Shown here one piece after another: positions 19,191 through 26,333 of a DNA stretch of 43,240 bases. A model generated the notes under the pieces. The model made no database searches. It was not told the origin of the DNA and worked only from the letters and a program-made list of their open reading frames with translations. The stretch is from Nitrococcus mobilis (GTDB lineage: Bacteria; Pseudomonadota; Gammaproteobacteria; Nitrococcales; Nitrococcaceae). The number at the start of each line of letters is the position of its first letter. Position 1 is the first letter of the stretch. The position numbers were made by a program, and so were the translations under genes. Location of the stretch: the NCBI GenBank assembly GCA_024102725.1, contig JAGFJL010000028.1, positions 1-43,240 on the forward strand, read 5' to 3'.

Positions 19191-19300
19191 ATAGGGCGCA
19201 TAAACAGGTAAGAACCACTCGGCAGTTTTTCGATGACCGGCTCTCTCCGAAAGCGTATGATGCGCAATCACTTGGCTCGGGTTGCATTAATCTCCTAAGA

Positions 19301-19317
19301 CGGTCACATCGTGACCG
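19301..19317. repeat. Inverted repeat CGGTCAC-ATC-GTGACCG
   Basis: Perfect 7-bp arms around a 3-nt centre, 296 bp upstream of lepA and inside the mucD relic. It could be an operator or a chance feature of the decaying sequence. A second GTCAC...GTGAC pair with flanking T4 and A4 lies at 19429-19456. Confidence 0.35.
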
Positions 19318-19612
19318 ACGCTCTTGGAGTAGCGGATGCGGGCCAGATTGGGGTAGGTTTGCGCAACACCGGCCGGGTTCACGAGGCGCAGTTGGCCGAA
19401 ACGGCTCGGCGTGACGGCTGTTGAAGCATTTTGTCACTGTGTTTTGGTGACTAAAACGCTGTGGGTGTCGTGTATGTGCGCTCCGCAACCTACCGTTTAG
19501 GCGCGCCCGCTCTGTGGCCGCCGCCGCTGCGCGGGCGTTGCTAATCAGGCTGCCGAGCTAGCAGCGGCCCGCCTGGTACGGCATAACACTCGGCGGTGGC
19601 CGGTAGGTTCCT

Positions 19613-21427
19613 ATGACTACGCGCAGACTCGAGCAAATTCGTAACTTTTCCATTATCGCGCACATCGATCATGGCAAGTCGACGCTGGCGGACCGGCTGA
19701 TCGAACGCTCCGGCGCTCTGAGCGAGCGGGAGATGGCGGAGCAAGTCCTCGATAGCATGGACTTGGAGCGCGAACGCGGGATCACCATCAAAGCTCAGAG
19801 CGTTTCCCTCGATTACCCGGCGCGCGATGGTCGGGTCTATCAGCTCAACTTCATCGATACGCCGGGGCATGTCGATTTCTCATACGAGGTCAGCCGCTCC
19901 CTCTATGCGTGTGAGGGCGCTTTGTTGCTGGTCGATGCCTCCCAGGGCGTGGAGGCCCAAAGTGTGGCCAATTGCTACACTGCAGTGGAGCAAGGGCTCG
20001 AGGTTTTGCCGGTGCTCAACAAGATCGATCTGGTATCAGCCGATCCCGATCGAGTGGTTCAGCAGATCGAGGAAATCATCGGCCTGGATGCCGCCGATGT
20101 GCTCAAGATCAGTGCCAAGACCGGGCAGGGCGTCGATGAACTACTGGAGGCCCTCGTCCAACGTTTCCCACCGCCTACGGGTGATCCGGATGGGCCATTC
20201 AAGGCCTTGATCATCGACTCTTGGTTCAACAATTACCTGGGCGTGGTTTGTTTGGTGCGGGTGTTCGATGGTGCGGTGCGGCCGGGGGAGAAGATCCGCG
20301 TCCATTCGACGGGGCGGGAGTTTACGGTGGACCAGGTCGGGATATTCACGCCCAAACAAACCCCGTGGCAGAGCCTCACTGCCGGCCGGGTCGGCTATGT
20401 GATCGCCGGCATCAAGAACCTCGATGGAGCTCCTGTCGGTGACACGCTCACGCACGCCGACCAGAAAACCGCCATCCCGGTCCCGGGGTTCAAGGTGGTT
20501 AAGCCCCGAGTGTTCGCCGGGGTCTTTCCCGTGAGTGCCGAGGACTATGAAGACTGCCGCGAAGCGCTAGCCAAGTTGCGGCTAAACGATACGGCATTGC
20601 GCTATGAGCCGGAGACCTCCCAAGCACTTGGCTTTGGATTTCGCTGCGGCTTTCTCGGCATGCTGCACATGGAAATCGTCCAGGAGCGGCTCGAACGGGA
20701 ATACGGCTTGAATCTGATCACTACGGCGCCGACGGTGGTCCATGAAGTGCTGACGACCCGTGCAGAGGTATTGGAAGTGCACAACCCCGCGGATTTGCCG
20801 CCGCTGGGAGAGATCAAGGAAATTCGAGAGCCGATTATTCAAGCGAGCATTCTGATGCCGCAGGAGTATTTGGGTAATGTAATCAAGCTCTGCGAGGACA
20901 AGCGCGGCAGCCAAAAAGCGCTGCAATACGTGGGTAACCAAATGGCGCTGGAATACGAAATGCCCATGAGCGAAGTGGTGCTTGATTTCTTTGATCGGCT
21001 CAAATCCGTGAGCCGTGGGTTCGCCTCGTTCGACTACGAGTTTCGCCGCTTCCAGGCAGCGTCTCTGGTCAAGCTGGACATACTCGTTAACGGGGAACCG
21101 GTCGACGCGCTCTCCATCATCGTTCACCGTGATTTGGCACAAGCCCGCGGCCGTGAGCTCACGGAGCGGCTCAAAGGCATCATTCCCCGGCAGATGTTCG
21201 AGGTAGCGATTCAGGCGGCTGTCGGTAATCGAATCATCGCACGCTCCACCATCAAGGCCTTGCGCAAGAACGTCACCGCCAAATGCTATGGCGGCGATAT
21301 CACCCGCAAGAAGAAATTGTTAGAGAAACAAAAAGCCGGCAAACGGCGCATGAAGCAAGTGGGCAAGATCGAGATTCCACAGGATGCTTTTCTTGCCGTA
21401 CTACAGGTTGATCAAGCAAATAAATGA
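19613..21427 (+). CDS. lepA: Elongation factor 4 (LepA)
   Basis: Ribosome-binding translational GTPase that acts in initiation, ribosome assembly or back-translocation under stress. The 604-residue protein (E. coli 599) has G1 AHIDHGKST at 16-24, G3 [16 protein letters not shown] and G4 NKIDL. LepA-specific C-terminal elements include [25 protein letters not shown] and the terminal [16 protein letters not shown]. It begins the housekeeping run that continues with lepB. The 669 bp between rseB and lepA hold the mucD relic; a lepA promoter is not obvious there. Confidence 0.97.
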   Translation: MTTRRLEQIRNFSIIAHIDHGKSTLADRLIERSGALSEREMAEQVLDSMDLERERGITIKAQSVSLDYPARDGRVYQLNFIDTPGHVDFSYEVSRSLYACEGALLLVDASQGVEAQSVANCYTAVEQGLEVLPVLNKIDLVSADPDRVVQQIEEIIGLDAADVLKISAKTGQGVDELLEALVQRFPPPTGDPDGPFKALIIDSWFNNYLGVVCLVRVFDGAVRPGEKIRVHSTGREFTVDQVGIFTPKQTPWQSLTAGRVGYVIAGIKNLDGAPVGDTLTHADQKTAIPVPGFKVVKPRVFAGVFPVSAEDYEDCREALAKLRLNDTALRYEPETSQALGFGFRCGFLGMLHMEIVQERLEREYGLNLITTAPTVVHEVLTTRAEVLEVHNPADLPPLGEIKEIREPIIQASILMPQEYLGNVIKLCEDKRGSQKALQYVGNQMALEYEMPMSEVVLDFFDRLKSVSRGFASFDYEFRRFQAASLVKLDILVNGEPVDALSIIVHRDLAQARGRELTERLKGIIPRQMFEVAIQAAVGNRIIARSTIKALRKNVTAKCYGGDITRKKKLLEKQKAGKRRMKQVGKIEIPQDAFLAVLQVDQANK

Positions 21428-21582
21428 TAATCCCGCGTGGGAGAAAAGATCGGGGGTAGACGTAAGCTGGGTGGGCCGGTACGCGCTGGCAGGATAGATA
21501 GGTTCTCGAGCGTTGATCCGCGATGCGGATAAACCGGTTATTGATCAGCCGGGCAATTGACAAGACCGATAGGGGACAGTGC

Positions 21583-22359
21583 ATGTATTTCAATTTCGAG
21601 GCGCTGCTGGTCCTACTGACATTCCTCACGGGTGCGATCTGGCTGTGGGACTGGCGACAGCGCCGTAGCCAAGCTCGACGCAGCGGTGCCGCAGCGGCCG
21701 AGCCCCGCGCTAAGATTGGTTGGTGGGTCGAGCTATCCCGGTCATTGTTTCCGGTGATTTTGGCAGTGTTGATCATCCGCTCTTTCATTGTCGAGCCGTT
21801 TCGGATTCCATCGGGTTCCATGATTCCGACTTTGCTCCCGGGCGATTTTATTCTGGTGAACAAGTTCTCCTACGGTTTACGGCTGCCTGTGCTGCACACT
21901 CGAGTATTCGGCGATGGGCAGCCCGAGCGGGGTGATGTGGTCGTATTTCGTTATCCTGAGGATCCCTCGCAGGACTACATCAAGCGAATTGTCGCTTTAC
22001 CTGGAGATGTCATCCGCTACGAGCATAAGAAGCTCTACATTAATGGTAAACCCGCACCTCAAGAGCTGGTTGGACGCTATCCGCCGGACCCTGCCGCCGT
22101 AGTAAAGAGAGAACATCTGGAAGGCGTCAACCACGAGATCCTAGTGTATAAAAATGCGCGCGACAGCGGCTTTACCTTCCAAGTGCCGCCGGGCGAATAC
22201 TTCGCCATGGGGGATAACCGGGATCGTAGCAGCGACAGCCGCTATTGGGGTGGGGTCCCAGCGAGCAACTTGGTCGGCAAGGCGTTTTTGATCTGGATGA
22301 GTTGGGATTGGCAGGACAGTACGATTAACTGGGGCCGCATCGGGGACGCCATTCATTGA
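21583..22359 (+). CDS. lepB: Signal peptidase I
   Basis: Inner-membrane peptidase that removes signal peptides from Sec and Tat substrates. The 258-residue product has an N-terminal membrane helix (about 5-22), a cytoplasmic basic loop and a second helix near 50-65, followed by the catalytic PSGSM with Ser79 and YIKRIVALPGD with Lys134. The 55-residue Ser-Lys spacing equals that of E. coli Ser91/Lys146. Box E reads AMGDNRDRSSDSRYWG. The ATG at 21583 is chosen because AGGGGA lies 6 bp before it; the open frame extends to 21523 without family similarity. Confidence 0.94.
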   Translation: MYFNFEALLVLLTFLTGAIWLWDWRQRRSQARRSGAAAAEPRAKIGWWVELSRSLFPVILAVLIIRSFIVEPFRIPSGSMIPTLLPGDFILVNKFSYGLRLPVLHTRVFGDGQPERGDVVVFRYPEDPSQDYIKRIVALPGDVIRYEHKKLYINGKPAPQELVGRYPPDPAAVVKREHLEGVNHEILVYKNARDSGFTFQVPPGEYFAMGDNRDRSSDSRYWGGVPASNLVGKAFLIWMSWDWQDSTINWGRIGDAIH

Positions 22360-22383
22360 GCATAGGCAGGGAGGGGAGCGCTT

Positions 22384-22755
22384 ATGACCCGGCTTGGTCA
22401 TCAGGGGGGGATGGTACTGGTCAGTTGGTTAGTGACGCTGTGCATGGTCGGAACGCTCATTTTGGTGGCGATCCGATTAGCACCGGTTTATATCGAGGCC
22501 TATGAGGTCGGTTCGATACTGCAGAGCATGGCCGGTGATTCGGGACTTAGGAATTCAACCCGGGGGGAGGTTTGGGAAACGTTCAAAAAGCGCCTCGACA
22601 TCAATGATATTAATTATATTGTTAGAAGTGATCTCGCGATGAATGAGGTTGCGGGGGGATTGCAGCTGATCCTCGCTTACCAGGCGCGCGTGCATCTGCT
22701 AGGTAATCTGGACGCCGTGGCGAGCTTTCGTAAAGAGGCTATGATTCGGAAGTGA
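22384..22755 (+). CDS. DUF4845 small membrane protein
   Basis: A protein of 123 residues with a pilin-like N terminus: short basic start, one hydrophobic helix (about 10-30), then a soluble domain containing RLAPVYIEAYEV and RGEVWETFKKRLDINDINYI. Proteins of this family sit between lepB and rnc in many gammaproteobacteria; their function is unknown. The stop overlaps the rnc start as GTGA. GGGAGGGGAG before the ATG provides the ribosome-binding site. Confidence 0.8.
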   Translation: MTRLGHQGGMVLVSWLVTLCMVGTLILVAIRLAPVYIEAYEVGSILQSMAGDSGLRNSTRGEVWETFKKRLDINDINYIVRSDLAMNEVAGGLQLILAYQARVHLLGNLDAVASFRKEAMIRK

Positions 22756-23432
22756 CGGTGGAACACGATTGTCTGCAGGAGAAACTTGGCTATCGATTTT
22801 CGGAGCCGGCTTTGCTCGTACGGGCGTTGACGCATCGCAGTGCGTGTGGGCCGAATAACGAACGCTTGGAATTTTTGGGCGACAGCGTCTTGAATTTCGT
22901 CGTCGCGGCTGAGGTTTTCGATCGCCGCAAGCAGGCCAGAGAGGGTGAGCTGAGTCGGTTGCGGGCGAAGCTGGTGAACCAAGCCTCGCTGGCTGATATT
23001 GCTCGTGAGCTCGAACTGGGTGAGGCGTTGCGCCTGGGCGGCGGTGAGATGAAAGCCGGCGGGCAACGCCGGGACTCCATCCTCTCGGATACTCTGGAGG
23101 CCATAGTCGGCGCAATCTATTTGGATGCTGGATTTGCTACCTGCCGTGAGGTCATTCGGCGTCTGTATGGCAACCGGCTACGAGAACTCCCTAGTATCCG
23201 AGAGCTGAAAGATCCGAAGACCCGTCTGCAGGAGCATCTGCAATCGATTCGTCTGCCATTGCCGGAATACCGTGTACTCGAGATCGCCGGTCGGGCGCAT
23301 GCTCAGACTTTCCGAGTCGAGTGCCGTATTACCGGCTTGGAGATAGTGACCCGTGGTCTGGCGAATAGTCGCCGCCAAGCCGAACAGAAGGCCGCCGCAT
23401 CGATGTTGCAGCGGTTGGAGGAGGAAAGTTGA
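22752..23432 (+). CDS. rnc: Ribonuclease III
   Basis: Endonuclease that cuts double-stranded RNA in rRNA precursors and some mRNAs. The 226-residue product (E. coli 226) contains the signature NERLEFLGDSVL with the catalytic acids, the second acidic cluster in DTLEAIVGAIYLDAGF, and a C-terminal double-stranded RNA-binding domain ending in SRRQAEQKAAASMLQ. It begins with GTG, overlapping the DUF4845 stop; a second GTG lies two codons later. It overlaps era by 4 bp (TTGA). Confidence 0.96.
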   Translation: MTVEHDCLQEKLGYRFSEPALLVRALTHRSACGPNNERLEFLGDSVLNFVVAAEVFDRRKQAREGELSRLRAKLVNQASLADIARELELGEALRLGGGEMKAGGQRRDSILSDTLEAIVGAIYLDAGFATCREVIRRLYGNRLRELPSIRELKDPKTRLQEHLQSIRLPLPEYRVLEIAGRAHAQTFRVECRITGLEIVTRGLANSRRQAEQKAAASMLQRLEEES

Positions 23433-24361
23433 CTGATTTGAACGATACGCGCGGTGGGGGTGTCGCGCCATCGCAAGTACGTTGCGGTTTCGCTGCGCTC
23501 GTGGGCCGACCTAACGTCGGCAAGTCGACTTTGCTCAATACCGTTCTGGGACGGAAGGTTACGATCGTCTCACGCAAACCACAGACGACTCGGCACCGGA
23601 TCCTCGGAATTCACACGCTTACCGGTGCCCAGATCGTCTATGTGGATACGCCCGGCTTGCATCGTCGAGAGAATACGGCCATGAATCGCTTTCTCAACCG
23701 CACCGCCACCTCGGCGCTGGCGGAGGCGGACGTGGCGGTTTTTATGGTCGATGCGCTGCGTTGGACGCCACAGGACGAGTTTGTTCTCGAGCGATTGGCA
23801 CCGTTTGCAAACCCGGTCGTTTTGGCTCTTAACAAGATCGACCGGCTACGGGCCAAGCAGGCTTTGCTGCCGCTCATCGATCGGCTTTCGAAGCGGCGTG
23901 ATTTTGCTGCGGTGGTTCCAGTCTCGGCAAGCCGTGGGATCAATCTCGCGGCTCTAGAGGCGGAGATCGTGCAACGGTTGCCCAACTCCGCGGCCTGCTT
24001 TCCCCAAGAGCAGCTCACCGATCGTAGCGAACGCTTCATGGCGGCCGAGCTCATACGCGAGCATCTGCTCAAAATCTTGGGTCAGGAACTGCCTTATGCG
24101 AGCACGGTGGCGATTGAAGCCTTCGAGCAAGAAGGTCGGCTGCGGCGCATCGCGGCGGTGATCTGGATCGAGCGTCGCGGGCAGAAACCCATTGTAATCG
24201 GCCACAAGGGACAGCGCCTCAAGCAAATCGGTCGCCAGGCGCGCGAGGAAATGGAAGCGCTATTCGGTGCCGTGGTTTACTTGCAACTATGGGTTAAGGT
24301 TCGGGAAGGCTGGTCAGATGACGAACGGGCGCTCGGCTTGCTCGGTTATGCCGAGCCGTGA
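23429..24361 (+). CDS. era: GTPase Era
   Basis: Ras-like GTPase with a KH domain that binds the 3' end of 16S rRNA during small-subunit assembly. Motifs are G1 GRPNVGKST, the switch region PQTTRHRILGIHT, G3 DTPGL and G4 NKID. The KH region includes RGQKPIVIGHKGQRLKQIG, and the C terminus is LWVKVREGWSDDERAL. Length is about 310 residues. The start appears to be TTG at 23429 with GGAGG at 23417-23421 (7-bp spacer); a TTG at 23438 is also possible. The GTG/TTG starts and 4-bp overlaps indicate strict coupling to rnc. Confidence 0.95.
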   Translation: MTDLNDTRGGGVAPSQVRCGFAALVGRPNVGKSTLLNTVLGRKVTIVSRKPQTTRHRILGIHTLTGAQIVYVDTPGLHRRENTAMNRFLNRTATSALAEADVAVFMVDALRWTPQDEFVLERLAPFANPVVLALNKIDRLRAKQALLPLIDRLSKRRDFAAVVPVSASRGINLAALEAEIVQRLPNSAACFPQEQLTDRSERFMAAELIREHLLKILGQELPYASTVAIEAFEQEGRLRRIAAVIWIERRGQKPIVIGHKGQRLKQIGRQAREEMEALFGAVVYLQLWVKVREGWSDDERALGLLGYAEP

Positions 24362-24367
24362 CCGCCC

Positions 24368-25144
24368 ATGACGGGTGAGCGCCGCGCGAGTCTGCTCGAA
24401 CCGGCTTATGTTCTGCACCGTCGTGCTTACCGAGAGAGCAGCGCCATAGCGGAGTTATTCACAGCCGGACATGGGCGGCTCGGAGTTGTCGCGCGCGGCG
24501 TGCATTCCTCGCGCTCACGCTGGCGAGCGCTGCTGCAGCCGTTTACCCCTTTGTCGGTATCATGGCAGGCGCGAGGTGAGTTGGGCACGCTCACCGACGT
24601 GGAGTTGCAAAGGTGCCCTATCCTGCCGACCGGGCGGCGGCTGGTCAGCGGCTTTTATCTGAATGAACTTTTGCTGCGTGTGTTGCCGCGGGAGGATCCC
24701 TATCCGGAGCTTTTTCAACGCTATGCCGGCACTGTGACGCTGTTGGCGGGTAACAGCGCGGAGCCGCCACTGCTGCGCTGTTTCGAACGGGATCTGCTGG
24801 TAGCTATGGGGTATGGCTTATTGCTGAGCCATGACACAAACGGCCGCCCGATCGAATCGCAACGTTGGTATCGCTATGAAATCGATAAGGGGGCCGTGCC
24901 CGTGACGGTGCCAGGAGGACGGCTGGTAGTGCAGGGTGCGACGTTGCATGCATTGGCCAGTGGCGTGTTCTCGGATGCCGGCGTCGAGGTGCAGGCTCGG
25001 CAACTCATGCGAGCGGCATTGCGACCCCACGTTGGAGCACGGCCCCTGAAAAGTCGCGAACTCTATGCCCGATATTTGGGGGTCAAACCGCCGGCCGGGC
25101 CGCGGGGGATGGATAACCATGGAAACGACAGATCAGCTGAATGA
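24368..25144 (+). CDS. recO: DNA repair protein RecO
   Basis: Recombination mediator that helps load RecA onto SSB-coated single strands. The 258-residue protein (E. coli 242) has the N-terminal OB-fold with [22 protein letters not shown] and [25 protein letters not shown] helical domain follows with [21 protein letters not shown], and the C-terminal end reads [14 protein letters not shown]. It starts 6 bp after era and overlaps pdxJ by 26 bp. Confidence 0.93.
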   Translation: MTGERRASLLEPAYVLHRRAYRESSAIAELFTAGHGRLGVVARGVHSSRSRWRALLQPFTPLSVSWQARGELGTLTDVELQRCPILPTGRRLVSGFYLNELLLRVLPREDPYPELFQRYAGTVTLLAGNSAEPPLLRCFERDLLVAMGYGLLLSHDTNGRPIESQRWYRYEIDKGAVPVTVPGGRLVVQGATLHALASGVFSDAGVEVQARQLMRAALRPHVGARPLKSRELYARYLGVKPPAGPRGMDNHGNDRSAE

Positions 25145-25883
25145 AGTTCGACTCGGAGTCAACATCGATCACGTGGCCACGCTGCGCCAAGCACGGGGGA
25201 CCCGTTATCCGGACCCCGTACAGGCGGCGATCGTGGCTGAGCAGGCCGGAGCCGATGCCGTCACGCTGCACTTGCGTGAGGATCGGCGGCACATTCAAGA
25301 GCGCGATCTGAGGTTATTGCGGGATATCGTGCAGACCCGTTTAAACTTGGAGATGGCGATGACTGCGGAAATGCTCGAAATCGCCGAGCGCTACCGGCCG
25401 CATGAGAGCTGCATCGTGCCTGAGCGGCGCGAGGAGCTGACTACCGAGGGCGGGCTCGATGTGCGAACCCAACTGGGGCGGGCGCGCGAGGCCTGTGCTC
25501 GACTGGGGGCGGTCGGTGTGCAGGTGGCGCTGTTCATCGACCCGGAGATCGAGCAAATTGATGCAGCGGTAGAGGCGGGTGCGCCCTGCGTTGAGATCCA
25601 TACCGGGCATTATGCCGCGGCGGCCGAGGCTGAAAGGCACGCGTGCGAACTGGAGCGTGTCCGAACAGCGGTGCACTATGGGCTGCAACGAGGGCTGCAG
25701 GTCAATGCGGGGCACGGCCTGAATTATCATAACGTCAAGCCCGTGGCCGCCTTGGCGGGCTTGGGTACGCTCAACATCGGGCATGCAATCGTCGCACAAG
25801 CGGTATTTGTCGGTTTCGCCGCGGCGGTGGGCGATATGAGGCGGTTGATTTTGGAGGCACGGGCTTGGCGATCGTCGGGATAG
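25119..25883 (+). CDS. pdxJ: Pyridoxine 5'-phosphate synthase
   Basis: Final ring-closing enzyme of DXP-dependent vitamin B6 synthesis, forming pyridoxine 5'-phosphate. The 254-residue TIM-barrel protein begins its homology at [21 protein letters not shown]. It also has [24 protein letters not shown], and [15 protein letters not shown] with the phosphate-binding region. The ATG at 25119, inside the recO end, is chosen over upstream in-frame starts because of a GGGGGAT stretch before it and the homology start. It overlaps acpS by 19 bp. Confidence 0.95.
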   Translation: METTDQLNEVRLGVNIDHVATLRQARGTRYPDPVQAAIVAEQAGADAVTLHLREDRRHIQERDLRLLRDIVQTRLNLEMAMTAEMLEIAERYRPHESCIVPERREELTTEGGLDVRTQLGRAREACARLGAVGVQVALFIDPEIEQIDAAVEAGAPCVEIHTGHYAAAAEAERHACELERVRTAVHYGLQRGLQVNAGHGLNYHNVKPVAALAGLGTLNIGHAIVAQAVFVGFAAAVGDMRRLILEARAWRSSG

Positions 25884-26248
25884 GTGCTGATGTGGTGGAT
25901 ACGGAGCGGATCCGAGTAATATGGAAACGCCACGGCCAACGCTTTGTGCAACGCATCCTTACCTTAGCCGAGCGTGCGCAGTGGAACGGCCTGGAAGTCG
26001 GTTTCCTGGCGCGCCGTTTCGCCGTTAAGGAGGCGGCGGCCAAGGCGCTGGGTAGCGGTATCGCCGCGGGTGTCACCTTTCACGACATGGAGCTCGGGCA
26101 TGACCATCGTGGCCGGCCGAACCTGCATTTTGCCGGCGCAGCGTGGCAGCGCAGCAGGGCGCTTGGCGTGACCTCGGTGCATGTGAGTATCAGCGACGAA
26201 AGGACACTTGCTCTGGCCTTCGTCATCTTGGAATCCCGCCCGCTGTAG
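25865..26248 (+). CDS. acpS: Holo-[acyl-carrier-protein] synthase
   Basis: Transfers the 4'-phosphopantetheine arm of coenzyme A to acyl carrier protein. The 127-residue protein (E. coli 126) has the family motifs [14 protein letters not shown] at the N terminus and [20 protein letters not shown] in the middle, with the Mg-binding Asp and Glu. [16 protein letters not shown] is near the end. The start is a TTG at 25865, well supported by GGAGG at 25853-25857 with a 7-bp spacer inside pdxJ. It ends the lepA-to-acpS run and converges with barA across 85 bp. Confidence 0.94.
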   Translation: MAIVGIGADVVDTERIRVIWKRHGQRFVQRILTLAERAQWNGLEVGFLARRFAVKEAAAKALGSGIAAGVTFHDMELGHDHRGRPNLHFAGAAWQRSRALGVTSVHVSISDERTLALAFVILESRPL

Positions 26249-26333
26249 ATCGGCCGATCGATTGTTCGGTTCGCGGCACGCCTTCTTGGCAGAGCAGGGG
26301 AAGAAACGGTGGTGCGGTGGTGGTTTGGCGCCA

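Larger units (their letters stand above)
19062..19424 (+). pseudogene. Decayed 5' part of a mucD/degP-type serine protease gene
   Basis: HtrA/DegP proteases degrade misfolded periplasmic proteins, and mucD normally lies between mucB and lepA in pseudomonads. Only fragments remain. From 19062 one frame gives a signal-peptide-like MAMAVALLIALLASAATGQG, a TAA stop, then LELTQQCSAPA where intact proteins have LxxLVExxSPAVVNI, then another stop. A second frame (about 19204-19289) reads RQFFDDRL and AQSLGSGCI, matching the RFFDD and SLGSGFI segments before the catalytic domain. Back in the first frame after a TAA, IS*DGHIVTDALGVADAG matches IISPDGYIVTNAHVVADAD with the catalytic His lost, followed by GRVHEAQLAETARRD up to the region of the catalytic Asp. 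The Ser and PDZ parts are absent. Confidence 0.72.

Noticed and set aside
26248..26259. Palindrome GATCGGCCGATC just after acpS
   Set aside because: Perfect but only 12 bp, with no loop and no T-run; too short to call an operator or terminator.
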